Positions 12,739 to 26,700 of a DNA stretch of 64,000 nucleotides are shown here, in pieces. Where the stretch lies: positions 38,386,767 to 38,450,766 of the forward strand of contig NC_086251.1 in NCBI RefSeq assembly GCF_021018805.1. The letters run 5' to 3'. Made by a program: the position numbers and the translations under genes. Each line of letters starts with the position of its first letter. Positions within the stretch are counted from its first letter, which is position 1. The stretch comes from Prinia subflava. Taxonomy: Eukaryota; Chordata; Aves; Passeriformes; Cisticolidae. The notes beneath the pieces were generated by a model. That model worked only from the letters and a program-made list of their open reading frames with translations. It was not told the DNA's origin and searched no databases.

Positions 12739-12760
12739 TGGCCCCGCCCGGTGAGACGCG

Positions 12761-12808
12761 ATTGGCTCCACGGGCGGGCGCGGGCCCGCCACGCGCTTCC
12801 GAGCCAAT
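12761..12808. promoter_or_regulatory. Pair of opposed CCAAT boxes
   Basis: ATTGG at 12761-12765 and CCAAT at 12804-12808, about 40 bp apart and in opposite orientations. NF-Y box pairs like this are common in TATA-less bidirectional promoters. Confidence 0.5.
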
Positions 12809-12851
12809 GGGAAGCTGGGCTGCCCTGCTGTGGCGCACGCGCCTGCCGCAC

Positions 12852-12874
12852 ATGGCCGCCGCGCGCGGCGTCAG
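12852..12874 (+). other. Candidate PRORP 5' exon end with upstream ATG
   Basis: ATG GCC GCC GCG CGC GGC GTC AG followed by GTGGGC, a usable donor at 12875. Plausible acceptors upstream of the coding ATG are CATCAG at 13744-13749 and CCTTACAG ending at 13574. If either is used, this ATG starts a short upstream ORF that stops before 13787. Without RNA data this is a guess. Confidence 0.3.
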
Positions 12875-13786
12875 GTGGGCCCTTCGCGGAGGGATGGGGC
12901 AGAGAGGCCGTGAGGCAGAGAGGGCCGAGCGGGAGCGACTTCTCCAAAAGCTGGGGGTTCTGCGGTACGGCCGGACTTGGTCCGCGGGGCACCGAGCGAG
13001 GGACGCGTGACCTTGCGGGGTCTTCCCGTGAGGCGGACCAGCCTGCGGACCTCCCGGTATTTAGCTGTATAATCTAACACGTACCTGGGGTTTCAGTGTA
13101 ATTACCGCCCGCAGTGTTGCTCTGCCTCTTTGGCAGCGGCGTTACCAAGGATTTGGGATTGGGAAAACAAGTTAAACGGAAGATTTTTCACCAGGTGAAA
13201 AATGTCAGGGAAGCAGTGTAGGAACCCCGTCCTGGGACTGCCTGAAGGATCGGGATTGGGATTTCTCACCTGAAATCGTCGAGCTACCTTGAGTTTCGTG
13301 TTTGCTAGCATGCAGATGTAAATATCGCAGGAAACCACGGAGCAGGTCATGATGTCGTGGTATTGTTTTTATTTTTAGGACATCTCCTGACTTAACTTGG
13401 ACGAAGGCAGGAAGAAAAATCCTGTGCTTTTTGTGTAGCTGCGTCAGCGTTCCCTTTCTGCATACAACATAGACAGTACCCATCATTACTGTAACCAACA
13501 AACAGGAATTGTAATATGCAAAACATCTTCTGTAGAAAGAAAGATATCCTCATTTTGGATGATTGTCCTTACAGTCTAAGAGACTGATTTTTGTGAAAGA
13601 AGATTTTACTATTTTTGGTGTCCCGAAGAGACAAAAACAACTCACAGAACAAGCATTTGGAAACAGAAGCTTATACAGCTTGACGGCCCTTGGGCTTTTA
13701 TTAATGAACATCCCCGTGCAAACTATTTTTCATTTTATAACTTCATCAGATACACTGAGCTAATAGTGAGATAATTTTGTCTTGTG

Positions 13787-14784
13787 ATGGCACTCTTTTC
13801 TCAAACTACTCAGGGTTTTCAGGCTTTGCTATGGAAATGTCACATGTTCTGGCCTCTTTCAAGATGCCAACAATTGTTTGCTGCTTCTTTCACCATCCCT
13901 AATAGGGAAAAAACTAACTATTTCAGTTTCATGACATCTTCCAGCACTGCACTACCAGTGGACCCCAAAGAAACTGATGTCTTACCTACCAAGAAAAAGT
14001 CTGAAACTGATTGCAAAGAAGGAAAAGGATGGGACGAGGAGGCTAAAGAAACACCTGGAGAGAAAGTCCACATTTCTTCCTCTGTTGGAGCTACAAAGAA
14101 ATGGTCAACGAGTAACATTCTGTCAAGGCATAGGTTTAGCAATGTACAACCTCCAGAAAAACCTTTGCAGGCTGAGGAATGGAGCAAACTAAGGGACGAT
14201 TTCCAATTACCCGAAGTATTTGAAGAGGTGATGCTGAACAGTATGATCAGGTGCAGCAGCCCCATCGATGTGGCCAAGTCCCTGCTGACGCACCTGGCAA
14301 AGCGTGATGGTGACATTGCGTACAGTGTGTTGATCAAATACCTGACACTGTGTGTCCATCAGGGACAGGTGTCAGAAATCCGTGATGTGTATGACATAAT
14401 GAAAGTCAGGTTTAAGACTTTAGAAAGTGGGGCTTACAACCTTGTAATCAAGGGGTTGAGTAATTCAGATCAATGGAGAATGGCCTTGACTATTTTGGAA
14501 GAAGTAAAAAAGATTATGGTTCCCTCACGGACGTGCTACGAATCTTGTATCAAAGCAGCCAGCCGTCACCAAGAAATGAAACTTGCCTTTGAACTGTACA
14601 ATGAAATGTTGGCTAAAGATGTGGTCCCAACCTTGGATGTCCTGCAGTCGTTTTTTAACTTCAGCAGGGGTATGAAAGGTGCTGAGTTACAAAAAGAGCT
14701 CTTTGGTATCCTCTTGTATTTGAGAGAGAACCAAATATACCCTCACAAAACATTTATGCGGAGTATAAAGCTATGGTTTGAAAG
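13787..14784 (+). CDS. PRORP: PRORP coding exon 1 (targeting sequence + PPR domain)
   Basis: 998 bp, residues 1-332 plus two bases, from [17 protein letters not shown] to SIKLWFE. It holds the whole PPR region, for example [17 protein letters not shown] and [20 protein letters not shown]. The donor is GTAAAT. Reading through the donor gives one Arg, then TAA at 14786-14788. Confidence 0.96.
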
Positions 14785-17700
14785 GTAAATAAAGTTTCAA
14801 TAGCAAGACGCAGTTCATGAGCAGGAGGGATTCAAATTATCTCACGATCAACTCCGAGTCCCCTCATTATCTCCTTTGGATTTTTGCTTCTCCACAAGAG
14901 ACATGTTGTCATGAAAACATGCTTCTTTCTTTTTTTTTTCGTCACAAATTACTGTGAAAGTTTAAAATTTTTACTGATTTCCCCTTTTCTTTTACCTGTT
15001 AAATATTACTCCTTGATACACAAAATAGGAAATGGTGCTGGGTCATGGCAATTCAAAATAGCTGACTTTATCTCTACCTGGGGTGCTAGATAAGGAGTAT
15101 TGACAGGTGTATGAGGGCTTTTCCTGTAATTTATTGGAGTGTAGAAGTGGTAAGCTGGTTGAAAGTTAGATTGTTTCTTTCATTACAGGAAAGAGGCAGC
15201 AAATCCCACTAGGTAAAGGGAAGATTAAATATATTGACTTTGTTCATCTCCTGGTATTCTATACAATCTTTATAGGAGGCTTTGTGTTATAGCACAGTAT
15301 TCAGCTGGTCACACGGTTTGTTGTGATGAGTAGTGATTGCCAGACTGCAGATTACAACTAGTTACAGGGCACATACACAGTGGGCTTCACCTGAGCCCAT
15401 TCCATATTTGTCATGAGGTTGGATGTGAGCCCATCTGTGATTTTTTAGCTGTTGGCTTTGATTTATGTGAGCTACAGAGCCATTTTACATGTTAGTCTTC
15501 CTGGATGGAAGACGTGGCAGTGGGAATGCACTACCATTATTGGAATGGCTTATGAATATGTAGGGCAGTAACTTAAATGTTGTCAGTGCACACTGATTGT
15601 TTGTGTGATTCTTAAAATTTGGGGACAGCATAAACTGCTGAGGTTGATGATGTTAGTTCTTTGCATGTTGTTAAATGCTGGTTCTTTATATAATATTTCC
15701 AGGTGTTACCAAATTAATGCGGATTTTTACATAATTCCTTTTCAGGGTAGGTGATTGTTCTTTTATTTCTAGATGTTGACCAAAATATAATTATTCTGAC
15801 ATATAATTCAGATATTTTTAAATAAGAACCTAATATTTTTATTTATCTTTCCCATATTAGTATACCAGGAGAGAATTGGAGAGGACACCTGACCAACATT
15901 AAAGACAGGTAAATGCAACGTTTTATTTATAAGTGAGGTGTTGTCTTGATTAGTCTATACTGAACTCTTCCTTTAAAAATATAAAAAAATTACTTTCCTT
16001 GTATACAAAAGTGTTTCAGTCCTTGAGAATATGAACCTTTGTCGTGACATGATTTCACAGACTCCAGTTTCCAACTCATTCTTGTACATTAAACAAGGCC
16101 CAACATGCATATTTGGAAAAGACTTAGACTTAGCAGAGCCAAGACAAAAAAACACTGTATAAAAATAAAAGGTACCATTTTCCTGTGTGGCTTATTTGTC
16201 TCCTGTTTAATATTTACAGACTTTTTTTTTTTATTGGCTTTATAATACTGTTTTTAACACAATCTATAGCAGAGCAGCTTTGGTGTGTAAAGCGTTATCT
16301 TCTTGAAAACTGAAACTAATTGCATACGGCAGTTAATTTGTACAGATGAAAGGTTTCTCCCTTCCTATCTCATTTTCAGTAAAAACAAAATGGTTTTTAA
16401 GTTTTCAGGTATATTTGGATGTGTTCGTATTACAGTGCACTGTTCTTAACATCTGTAAACTGCTATTTTAAATGTTATTCTATTTGAAACCTCATTTTAT
16501 GCTTTTGTAGCAATTTGGCGTTATAAATGTGTTAATGATGAGAATGTCTCCAATGGATATGGGGGTTTTAGGTGGTTTATAAAAACACTGTATGTTGCAT
16601 ATTGTGAAGTAAAAGCACATGTAGAGCCCACAGTTTTTGAAGTCCCTGAAAGAGCAGCATAGCTCATAACTCTTTTAAGAGTTGTTTGCTATAAAATAAA
16701 TTATTGTTATGTAAGAATGTGTGTGGTACTGTATTCTGTTATAATAATTCATCATATTCTAGACAACCTTTTCCATTAAGAGTTTTAAAATTCTAAAGGC
16801 AATTGTCTTGACTGAGAGCTAAGTCTGTTTTCTGCCTTGCTGTCTGTAAAGTTAAAGACTTTGAGAGCTAAACGAACTTGGATCACCTCACATGTTATCA
16901 TGGGTTAAGAATCTGTGAACAAATTGGTGACAAGTGGTTCCATAGTAGTTACCTTGTTTGAACTGTAAGAACACTTTATTTTGAGGTAGCCTGCTTGGAT
17001 AAATATTTGAATAAAATTAAAATGTCTTCAAGAAAATTGAAAGAATATAAGAGCTAATGACTTGAATAGGTTTTGGATGCATCGCAGAAAGAGTACCACT
17101 GATTTTCTGATGATTGTACTGTTTGGGGTTCTTCTAAAGAATTGTGCCCATATGCAGACCCTTGATAAATTGGTAATGTTTAAAGAATTTCATATTTAAA
17201 AACCTTTTTCCTTTTATTTTCTTGTTTCACTATTATTGCAGTGGACAATGCCCAGTGTGCAAGCATCAGCTGGAGGACAGTAACCTCACCGAGGAGGAGT
17301 ACAGTAATCTCAGCGAGAGAATAATAAGGGACGTGATACATGGAACTGACACTTTCAGAAAGACAAGTCCAAAGGTAGGTCTCATACACTGTCAGGCTCA
17401 TTGGCCAGAAGGGTAATATACAAGTAATCTTCAGGCACTTTGGGAACACCGGAATTTTTTTTCTTTGCTTTAAATATTGGTAGGTCATTAGATAGGACAT
17501 GAAGTATCATGTGTGTCTTTTCCACTTGTGTTTGTAATTTGCATCTAAATCTCAACATCTTTCATATTTTATTTGTTCTTATATTTTCAGCCAGGTGTTA
17601 ACGGATACTGAAATAATTAAAATCTCTTAATCCTCCAAAAGCTAATTTTTAAATATGGAATAAAACCTAGTGAATAGAACAAAATAAAACATCTTGAGTT

Positions 17701-20700
17701 CACAAAAAAGTAAAAGAACTGGTTATAGTTTTATTCTGTCACTTTTTACAACCCACCAACCTTTGAACTAATCCTGCATCCAGTTCTGGGTCCCTCACCA
17801 TGAGAAGGACGTTGAGGTGCTGGAGCATGTCCAGAGAAGGACAATGGGGTCTGGAAAGTTAAGTCATAGGAGGAGCAACTGAGGGAGCTGGGGTTGTTCA
17901 GCCTGGAGAAAAGGAGACTCAGGGGAGGCCTTACTGGTCTCTACAAGTACCTGAAAGGAGGCTGCAATAGGGCAAGAGGACATAACATCAAGCTGTGCCA
18001 GCAGACGTTGAAGTTGGACATGAGGAAGAATTTCTTAACTGAGGGGTGGTAAAACATGTAATGGGTTGCCCAGGGAGGTGGTAGAGTCACTGTCCCTGGA
18101 GGTGTTCAAGAAATGACTGGATGGGGCACTCAGTGCTATGGCCTAGTTGACAAGGTGGTGATCAGTCACAGGTTGAACTCAATGAGTTTGGAGGTTTTTT
18201 CCAACCTTAATGATTTTCTGATTCTATTTCTGACACATTTTGTGTGGAGATAACAGATTTGGTGGTAGTGGATACAGAACACAGCTGAGGCCCACTAGAT
18301 GGAGCCCACACCACGTCTCGGGGCAGGTTTGCTTTATCTTTGAATATTGATTGGGGGTTTGCTGCAGCTGGCACCTCAGTTCTTCGCCAGCTTTGAAAAT
18401 ATGGAAGAAGACACCAGGTTTACTCTTCAGGCTTTCTGCAGGCACAGACATTAAACATGTTTATCAGTTAGAGAAACTTCAAACCGTCTTGGGGTGTTTA
18501 TAATACATGCAGCCTATTGTGCAGACATCTAATTTCCACACAGATTTTATTTTCAGTTCAGGACTTTTGATCTGATCTAGAATCTGTTCTGATCTTGGAT
18601 CTCCTGTGAATTATAGAGGAGAATAAAATTCTCCTTAAAAGGTAGCAGTAATTTTAAGTATTTAATAGGTACTGTTGTTCTGTAATATCATAAATAAAAG
18701 GCTGTGTTTTATGGAACACTGTATGGCTTGAAAATTTCAAATGTGTCAGGCAGACAGGGCTAGATTGGCAGTACCAGTTGAAGGTGGAGAGATTTAGGAA
18801 GGAAATTCTGGGTAACAGGACCTTCATACACAATCTGAAGAACAGTAGAAATTATATTCCCCCTGTGTGAGTGCCTGATTGATTGAATGAATACAATCTA
18901 ATAAAACAAAGACTCAATACACTATATTAAATTCTGCTGTTGGTGGATTCTGTTAATCTGTGTGATAGCTGAAATTCTGTCATTTGTCACTCTGGGGGCA
19001 CCTACTCGTTAGTTTCAAGTTGATCTCATTCCACTTCTGTATCAGCTGGTAGTCCCTGAAAGGAGATGAACTTGGTGTGTTTACTGTTGCTTGTACAGCC
19101 TAAAGTCTGCTTCCTCAGTGAATTTTGAGCATGGATGTGGGGGTAGTGGCAAAACAGTGTCATGATGCATCAGATGTTTCCAGAAATAAATTTGGGACTT
19201 TTTAGTTGCCTTTGTGCTGTGAAAGCAGACGTGTGGTGATGAAAATATGCTGCCCATTTTAGGTATGTCAGACTGTGTGACTTCTTCTGCAGCCAGGGGC
19301 TTCCAGAGGGGAACTAGGTGACCAGGCTGAAATAAGGATGTAAGCAAATACATCTGAGAAGGTGGGGGGGATTTCATTTTCCAGTCAGTCACTTTTTTTG
19401 TAGTGGCTCCAATTCAAACAGGAAACTTTAGCTTTGTATTCCTTCTTTTCTCCTAACTATTTTTTTTTTACAGTGCATCTGTATTTCCTGCAATGAAATG
19501 ATTAATCAGGGAAACAGTCTGAGTTGTTCCGAGATCTAAATATTTTTTCCAACAATGCTTCAAATTGAATATCTAAATGCATTTGCAATCTCTTTTTTTC
19601 TCCACTGAGGAATAGTCTTTTATCTTACTTTTGCAACAGCATCATTGCTTTATTTTATTTCCATCACTTAAGAATAAATGTGAGCAGAGTAGAAAATGAG
19701 GAGCAAAGACTTGGTTTGTTGAGGATCCCCCAAAAGTAGTTTGTTGTGCAGTGATTAAAAAAAAATCTTTTTCGTAATCAGTTTTAGGAAGGAAAATCAA
19801 ACAACATAGGTTTGTACATCAGAATGGTAGTGAACACTATTTACAAGTATGTTGAAAAGATGGCTTGCATGAACTATAAAACTGATTAGCTGTGCTAAGG
19901 AAATGTTACACATTGAAAATAGGCATCAGTTCAGATCCTTATGCATAGCTTCTGGAAGGTCTATTGGGATGTCATATGATGATCTAACACAGCGAGCTGT
20001 AACCTTGCAGGCAACCATAGAAAGGAAACAGTTACAATAAACCTGTCACCTTTCGTACCAAATTTCTACGTGATATTTTCTGTCAGATGCTTGTTTACTC
20101 TGGCTGCATTTAATTGGGAGCTATGACATTGAGCCCGAGAGGATATAATTGGTATGCTGAGAGGCAGAATCAACTTTTGCTGTGATGACTTTCATGTCGC
20201 AGCTGCTCCTGGGTGTTTACGCAAATGCTGTAATTTCATTCCCTTTGTGGCTCCTACATACTTCTAATAAGCCTGAAAGGGCTGTTGTGCAGTGGGAAGG
20301 AAGCTCATGGGAGAAGTGTATGTGCTGTCAAGAAGGCAGGAAGAGATGGGTTTGTGGTCATGTGAATTCCCACACTAGAGCTGGGCTAACCAGGGATTTT
20401 ACATATTCTTCTAGAACATAAGGGGACGACAAAAAGGAAGAAGCCCATTCATCTCACTGTTGTTTTGCAAGAGAATGAGGTGGTGCTATTCCCAAGAAAC
20501 CTTGAACATAAAGTTCTAACTCTTACCTTTTAGATTAATACTTTTTTTTTTTTTCTGTAAACTTTGGTTCTCCTTCCAACTTTATAATTTGCCTCACAGG
20601 CCTGAGTGACCCAAAGGGGGCTTTGGGTATATGTCAGTCCTGGTCTGAAAGTGGCACAGTGTGTGCCGCAGCCCGGGATGTGTGAGCCCTTTACCTCCTC

Positions 20701-23700
20701 TCTATTCCCCTGGATGCTGGCTGAGTCTGTGCCGGCAGTGCCCGCTGTGGGCAGAGCTGAACGGGCAGCACCGCCCCCGTGCACATGCAGTGAGTGCCTG
20801 CAGGCGCGCTCCTGTTCCTGACGGTGCCTCTGACTACAGCCACAGGGATTCCTGACTCGGGGATTGTAAACTCAGAGGCCGTGTAACAGAGCCAAACAAA
20901 TTGTGTGCAGTCCAGAGTACATGGAGGTACCATACACAATACTGAGAAAAGCCAGCCTGTTTGAAGGGGCTTTCCAGACTGTGAAACTGTAGGGAAAATA
21001 TTCAAACCCCTCGAGCACAGCAACAAATAGATTTAAGAGTGCTCCACTAAGATGCCTTAATAAAAAGAACTGGCTGAATTTCAGTTGGACAGCTGAATTT
21101 TATTTCTCACTCTTAGTGTTCATTCTTGTGTTTTTCTTCTGATACCAGGAAAGAGTGCTGAAAAGAAAGCAACCCCCATAATATTGTATTTTATGAAATG
21201 GTTGAAAATGGAATGTTTTCACTTCTCTAAAATATACCCTGTTTGATAATAGGGATAGTTACATTATAATTAAATGCATTATAATATTCTGTTAATCAGA
21301 ATTTGCTCTTTCCTTGCACTTGAGGATATTGTCATTTAACAAGAGACGAAGCACTGCTTTTTCTGCTGTGCAAAGCTTAAAGTATTGCAACTTCTTATGG
21401 AAAAAATATATGTTGAATATTGTAGTTTTGCATTTTTTAATTTATCTAAATTAAATTTTAAATTATCTAATTTATCTACATTTCTGAAGTGAGCAAAAAC
21501 TTTATTGTTTACAGGAAGTGACAAACAGCCTTTTCTGCAGTGATTTGATTTCTGCAGTTTTAGTGGGGTTTTTTTAATTCTTATTTTTGAACTGTGCACT
21601 GGCAGGAACATAATAGCCTTTCTTGTATTTATAAGTACTCTGTGAATTTGCTCATCTATCTCCTTTGTACATTAGATTACTTTGGGTTTTGGCATTTAGA
21701 TAGTAGACATTTTGGATGGTTCAAGAATTTGACCAATGCTATGATTTTTATTTCTAGTTGCCAACATATTTCTTATTTAGACTTGAGAAGAAAACTGTTC
21801 AAGAGATTTAATTTTTCTGTGATCTTAAACTTGTCATACACTTAGAACTGTTACAGACATTAAAATTATCTCAAAATACTTGAATGGATTACTCTTATTG
21901 CTCTTACCAATGGACATTCTTGTTTAGCTATATTTTCTTTGGTTTGAAATGTTTATTTCTGTTATCATGTTTAACATAGTATCTGTAAATACTAATAATA
22001 AATTCTTTCCCTCATTTCTGTTGTGGTTTTGAAGCATGCAATCTGTATGTACACTGGTATGGGAAGAAAAATGTGTATTTCTGTTCTATAAATCTATAAA
22101 TGTACAAAAAGTACTATTTTTGTCTTTATTACTGCTGCTTTTTCAAATACTTCTCGCTGTGTAAACCAGACTTTTGAAGTCTGAAGGCACACTAAAAGAA
22201 GTAAAATAATTTAAAAACTTAAAATAAATTATTTAAGGTAGCAAAACTACTATTTTTTTGCTTGCTTGCTTGCGTTTTCAAACAGCAATTCCTGTAGTTC
22301 TGGTTTTTTACAACCAGCCTCTCTTGCTTTGCTGTAATGTTCCAGGCTGAGAGTTACATTTCCTAAAATGTTGTTTCATAATTTAGTCAGCATAGTCAGG
22401 GCTCCCTATGGGAAAAGGTGATCCCAGCAGTCTCACCTGATACCAGTCTCATCCATTCCCTGGCTGCATTTTCATGCCGGGACAGTCCTCTGTGTTGTAA
22501 CCTCAGCAGGGGGACTGGTGCAGACTAGAACTGCTGTATGGGCTGAGTTCATCCACTTGAGTCTTTCTCCATGTGCTAACAATATGTGTGCATGGGTAGG
22601 TGAGGGAACAAAGCCAGGAATGAGTGGGTGAGGAAAGGGAGAAGGTGGAAACGCCCCTTTCTGGGGCAGCACCGGGTACATAGCTGTGTAAGATGGTGGT
22701 GAAATAGTGCATGAGCCATCCAGATGGTGTGGAATGCAAAAGAATGCAACTCTTTGTGCTTTTGCCAAGATATGAATGGACTTGAGCCACCCACACTCTA
22801 GTGATTAAACAATAAATTATTTTAAAACTCTTAAATTCTTTACATCAATATAAATTCCATCATGGGTTTAGTTATAGCTGGCTTTTTCTTTCAATTGATT
22901 TAGTCAGTGTGTATCCATTTGAGAACAAAAGATCTTTTAATAGAAGGTGCAGTGAATCACTTTTAAAGGTTGCATAGTTGGCATTCCCCTGTTTTCCCAG
23001 TAAGGCAATGAATGAAATCAGGTGGGTTTTTTAAAATTCCCTTTTCTTTTGTTTGTGATGTGAAACAGGATATAACTGGAGCCACTGTGAGCGCTGTGCT
23101 GTGCTGTGTCTGGGGGGATGTCCTGCAGTGAGGTACCAGCCCTGCTGTATTGCAGTACTTCTCTGCAGAACCTGAGCCTTAAGGAAGGTCATGTCAATAA
23201 GCAATACAAAATGTGGGTTTTAGTTTAGTTTAGTTCCTTCAGTTTGAGTCATGTTTTTGAGTCCATAAGGAAAATGGACTTTTCCATAAAAACTTTGTGA
23301 GATGAAACCCAGTCAGAACAAGTTAGAAATCAGTGTAAGGTTTGCTGTATTTGTTTTGGTGCTCTTACATGGAGCAGGGGGAGTGGTAGTTGGAGAGAGA
23401 GACATGTGTTTTGTTACTTGTTGGCTAATTGAAGGAGTTCATCAGAAGTGCCCCTTGTCTTGTTGAGCAGGATGTTTCCATGTAGATGCACCTGTGGCAT
23501 GTGCCCCCTGTGGGGTGTGTGTAGATCATGTTGCAGTCTCCATTTGGAAGGGCAAGCCTGTGTGAATAGTTTGCTTTTTTTTGCCTAAACCAACTTGACT
23601 CTTGGAGATGGTCCTGTGCAGGGCTAACAGTCGGACTCGATGATCCATGTGGGTCCCTTCCAACTTAGCATATCCTATGATTCTGTAACCTTCATGTCAT

Positions 23701-26700
23701 CCTTGTACTGCACTGCTGGCCATCATGTCTGGGTTCTCTTGATGAGTTGTACCCTAACTGCAGCTGTGCTCTACTTCATTTACTGCTTAAAAAGAAAGCC
23801 TTTAATTTCTTCTAGCAGTTAGCTAATGGGGGAGATATCTTTAGGGAGCTGTGGATGAATCATCTGTTTACTACTGTGGCTGAAGTAAGTCTGCATAAAA
23901 TCCAGACAAATCCCAGTCCTTAAAAGATCGGCATTCTTTGAATTGTTTACTTTCTCTCTTTGTAGTGAGTTGGCCTTGGTTGGACACCAGATGCCCACCA
24001 AGCTCTTCTATCACTCCTCTCAACAGGACAAGGCCAGTAGGGGTATAAAATGAGATGGAAAAACACTTGTGAATCAGGATTTATTAAAGCAAAAGCACAG
24101 GCTGCATGCAGAAGCAAAGAAAAATAAAATATTCTCTACTTCCCGTTGACAAGTGATGTCCAGCCACTCCCTGAAGAGTATCAGTATGCATAGCAGTTGC
24201 TCCAGAAAACAAATGTCATAATAATAAATACCCTCCCCTCACCCTCTTCTTTCTCTTGGACGCTGTTCTGAGGAGGTGTCGTATGGATCCCTTTGGTCAC
24301 ATTGAGTCAGCTGTCTTGGTTATGTCTCCTCACAGGGTTTTGCCCACCACCAGCCTACTGATGAGGGGGAGTGTTGGAGACACAGCCTTAGTGTTGTGGG
24401 AGCACTGCTCAGCACTAGCCAGAGCACCGGTGTGTTATCGACACCCTTCTAGCTCCCAGTGCTTCACACAGCACTGGGAGGGCTGCTGTGGGGAACATTA
24501 ACTCCAGCTCAGCCAGACCCAGAACACTCCTACAGTGAAAGTCTTTGGGCATTTGTATTTTGTCTGGATGAGGCAGCCTGCTGCTTATTTCCAGGCTTTG
24601 CCCTTTTCCTTCCCTGTGTCCAGAGAGGATGAAAAATATGGCAGCTCAAAAACTGTGTCTCAAGGGAGGAGACCTTCTCTGTCATTCTTAGTGTATTTTT
24701 TTTTTCTGGAAAAGGAAAGAACACTCTCATTTGTTGCTGGGGAAATATGGGTGGTGAGGAGAAAATGAACCGACTCTTGGGATTTTTAGTCTGTCTGAGG
24801 CTTTTTGTTGGAGTCTTCTGTATTTGGTGACATGAATTAAAGTTGGCCATTTGTCTTCTGCACTTTGCTATTAACTCCTCGTTTCCCTGCCTGAATAAGT
24901 CTCCTTGCCTCCAGCAAACTTTCTCCCCCTATTTTGCACAGTTTACTCATAAAGTAAAACAATTGAGCTTGTCTGGGAGGCGAGCAGGGCATGCTGTCTG
25001 TCAGGCTTCTGTTGAGCATGCTAGGAGACATGGACAGGAGGAGATGGTGCGGAAATGTGCAGTGGCCAAAGGAATGACGCTGAAAAAGCTGCAGCATCTC
25101 CCCAGCTCCAGGAGTAAGTCCCAGAGATTTACTTTCCCAGAAGGTTTCTGAGGAGTCCTGAGCCTATCCTGGTGCCTCTCAGCAGGACCCTTCTGACAGC
25201 CCTGTACCATCTGCCCTTCTGGGAGAGGAGAGGGATCCAAGCAAAGAGTGGGGCAGAGGAGAATGCAGACCTACTAAACCCCTCTGCTGCTTCCCCAACT
25301 CATGCTGTAGTATTCTCTGAACAAAAGTCTACTCTACCCATCAGGGAAAACCACCTTTTCAGGAGCTGCTCTATAACCATTGTCACTTGAAATAAAATAC
25401 CACTTGAAAAATTCTCTGCAAAGTGCTTGTTTCATATTGAACTGAGCCCATAAAGACAAGATTACTTGTACAGTTTGCTTCTTAAAAATGTCTTGACTGT
25501 AAATATGTTCCTTCAAATAATATTGCCATTTGTTAGCATAGAGAAAATAATGCTGTATTGTTTACCACGTTTCACCTGCTTCCACTTTTTGTCTTTTCTA
25601 TTTTCACTCATCTTTGTCTCGGAGCTTTTCTATCTTACCTTTATTTGGGCTGCATGTGTTTTGCTTCTTTTTGTCTCCCCCACATTTCAGACAGTGATGA
25701 CTTGCCAGATTTTGAACCATGGGGAGAGGTCCATGGATGGTGTAAGCCCAGGAGTCAGGAATCCATGTTGTTTTGTTTTGCACTTGTTTCTACTTGCTAT
25801 CCCTGCTGCTGCCTTTCCTAGTGACTTCCTTCTGTGTCTCGGTGTCCCTGTCAGATGGCAAAGAGAATTTTTATTCATCTATGGAAAACAGATTGAGATT
25901 AGGGCAGGGGGCTGGGGAAAATACTTCACAGGTACCAACAATTTATTTTTGTTTTAGATGATAATTTCCTTGTCCAGCTTTTTATACTTTCTGAATAGGA
26001 ACATTTATTTGAGCCATGGAGAAAGGAAAGGTCACATAAAAGATGATTGAGTTCTAGGGTGCTAGGCTGAGCCCTGTGTTGTCTGTATTCTTATCACTGT
26101 GCATTTGACTGGTACAGCTCTGTTCACCTGGAAATTATTCCTGAAATTTTAACAGCTGAGTGAGCCATCTTATCTTGCTTTGTTTGCACTCTTAGTACAA
26201 ATAACCCTTTTCCTAGTGTAATTTGTCATAAGCATTCTGACTAAATTTGAAGTGATCATTTGTTATTTCCTGACAGCGTTGTATTTCTGGAAAAATGAAT
26301 TCTTTCTTTCAGTTCTTTCTCCAAGGAAGGACTGTATATGCTATATACGTTTTTGGGTGCTGAGGCAGTGATTTTTATTTAGACATATATTGCCATATTG
26401 CTACATGGAAGAAGGCAAGATTAGAAGTGTACTTCTTGAATACTTTGCAAAAGGCATGAAATATTAATTGTTTTAAGTTCCTGTGAAAGTTGATTTATAG
26501 CCTGGACTGTGAAAGCTCTGTCAGTGATAAATAAATCTTACTTGTTACTAGAAAGGTAATTTATGCAGCTAGGTCACTGCCCATCAGAATAATGCAGAGT
26601 TCTTTTTCTTATTAAAAAACAGTCAGAAGCAAAAAGTAGAAATCTTACGCAAGTGTCTGCAAAAAAACCTACTAAATCTTTCCTCAAAAATCAAGGTAGA

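Larger units (their letters stand above)
12100..13020. promoter_or_regulatory. CpG island, divergent PPP2R3C / PRORP promoter
   Basis: About 0.9 kb of GC-rich, CpG-dense DNA in otherwise AT-rich surroundings. It covers PPP2R3C exon 1 (minus) and lies upstream of the PRORP coding start (plus). It contains an NRF1-type palindrome, a YY1-type motif, two oppositely oriented CCAAT boxes, a CACGTG E-box and GC boxes. No TATA box seen. Transcription start sites cannot be fixed from sequence. Long open frames across it (up to 293 codons) reflect low stop-codon density in GC-rich DNA. Confidence 0.88.

Noticed and set aside
12129..13010. 293-codon plus-strand ORF across the CpG island
   Set aside because: It crosses PPP2R3C exon 1 on the opposite strand, is Arg/Pro/Gly/Ala-rich in all frames, and reflects few stop codons in GC-rich DNA.
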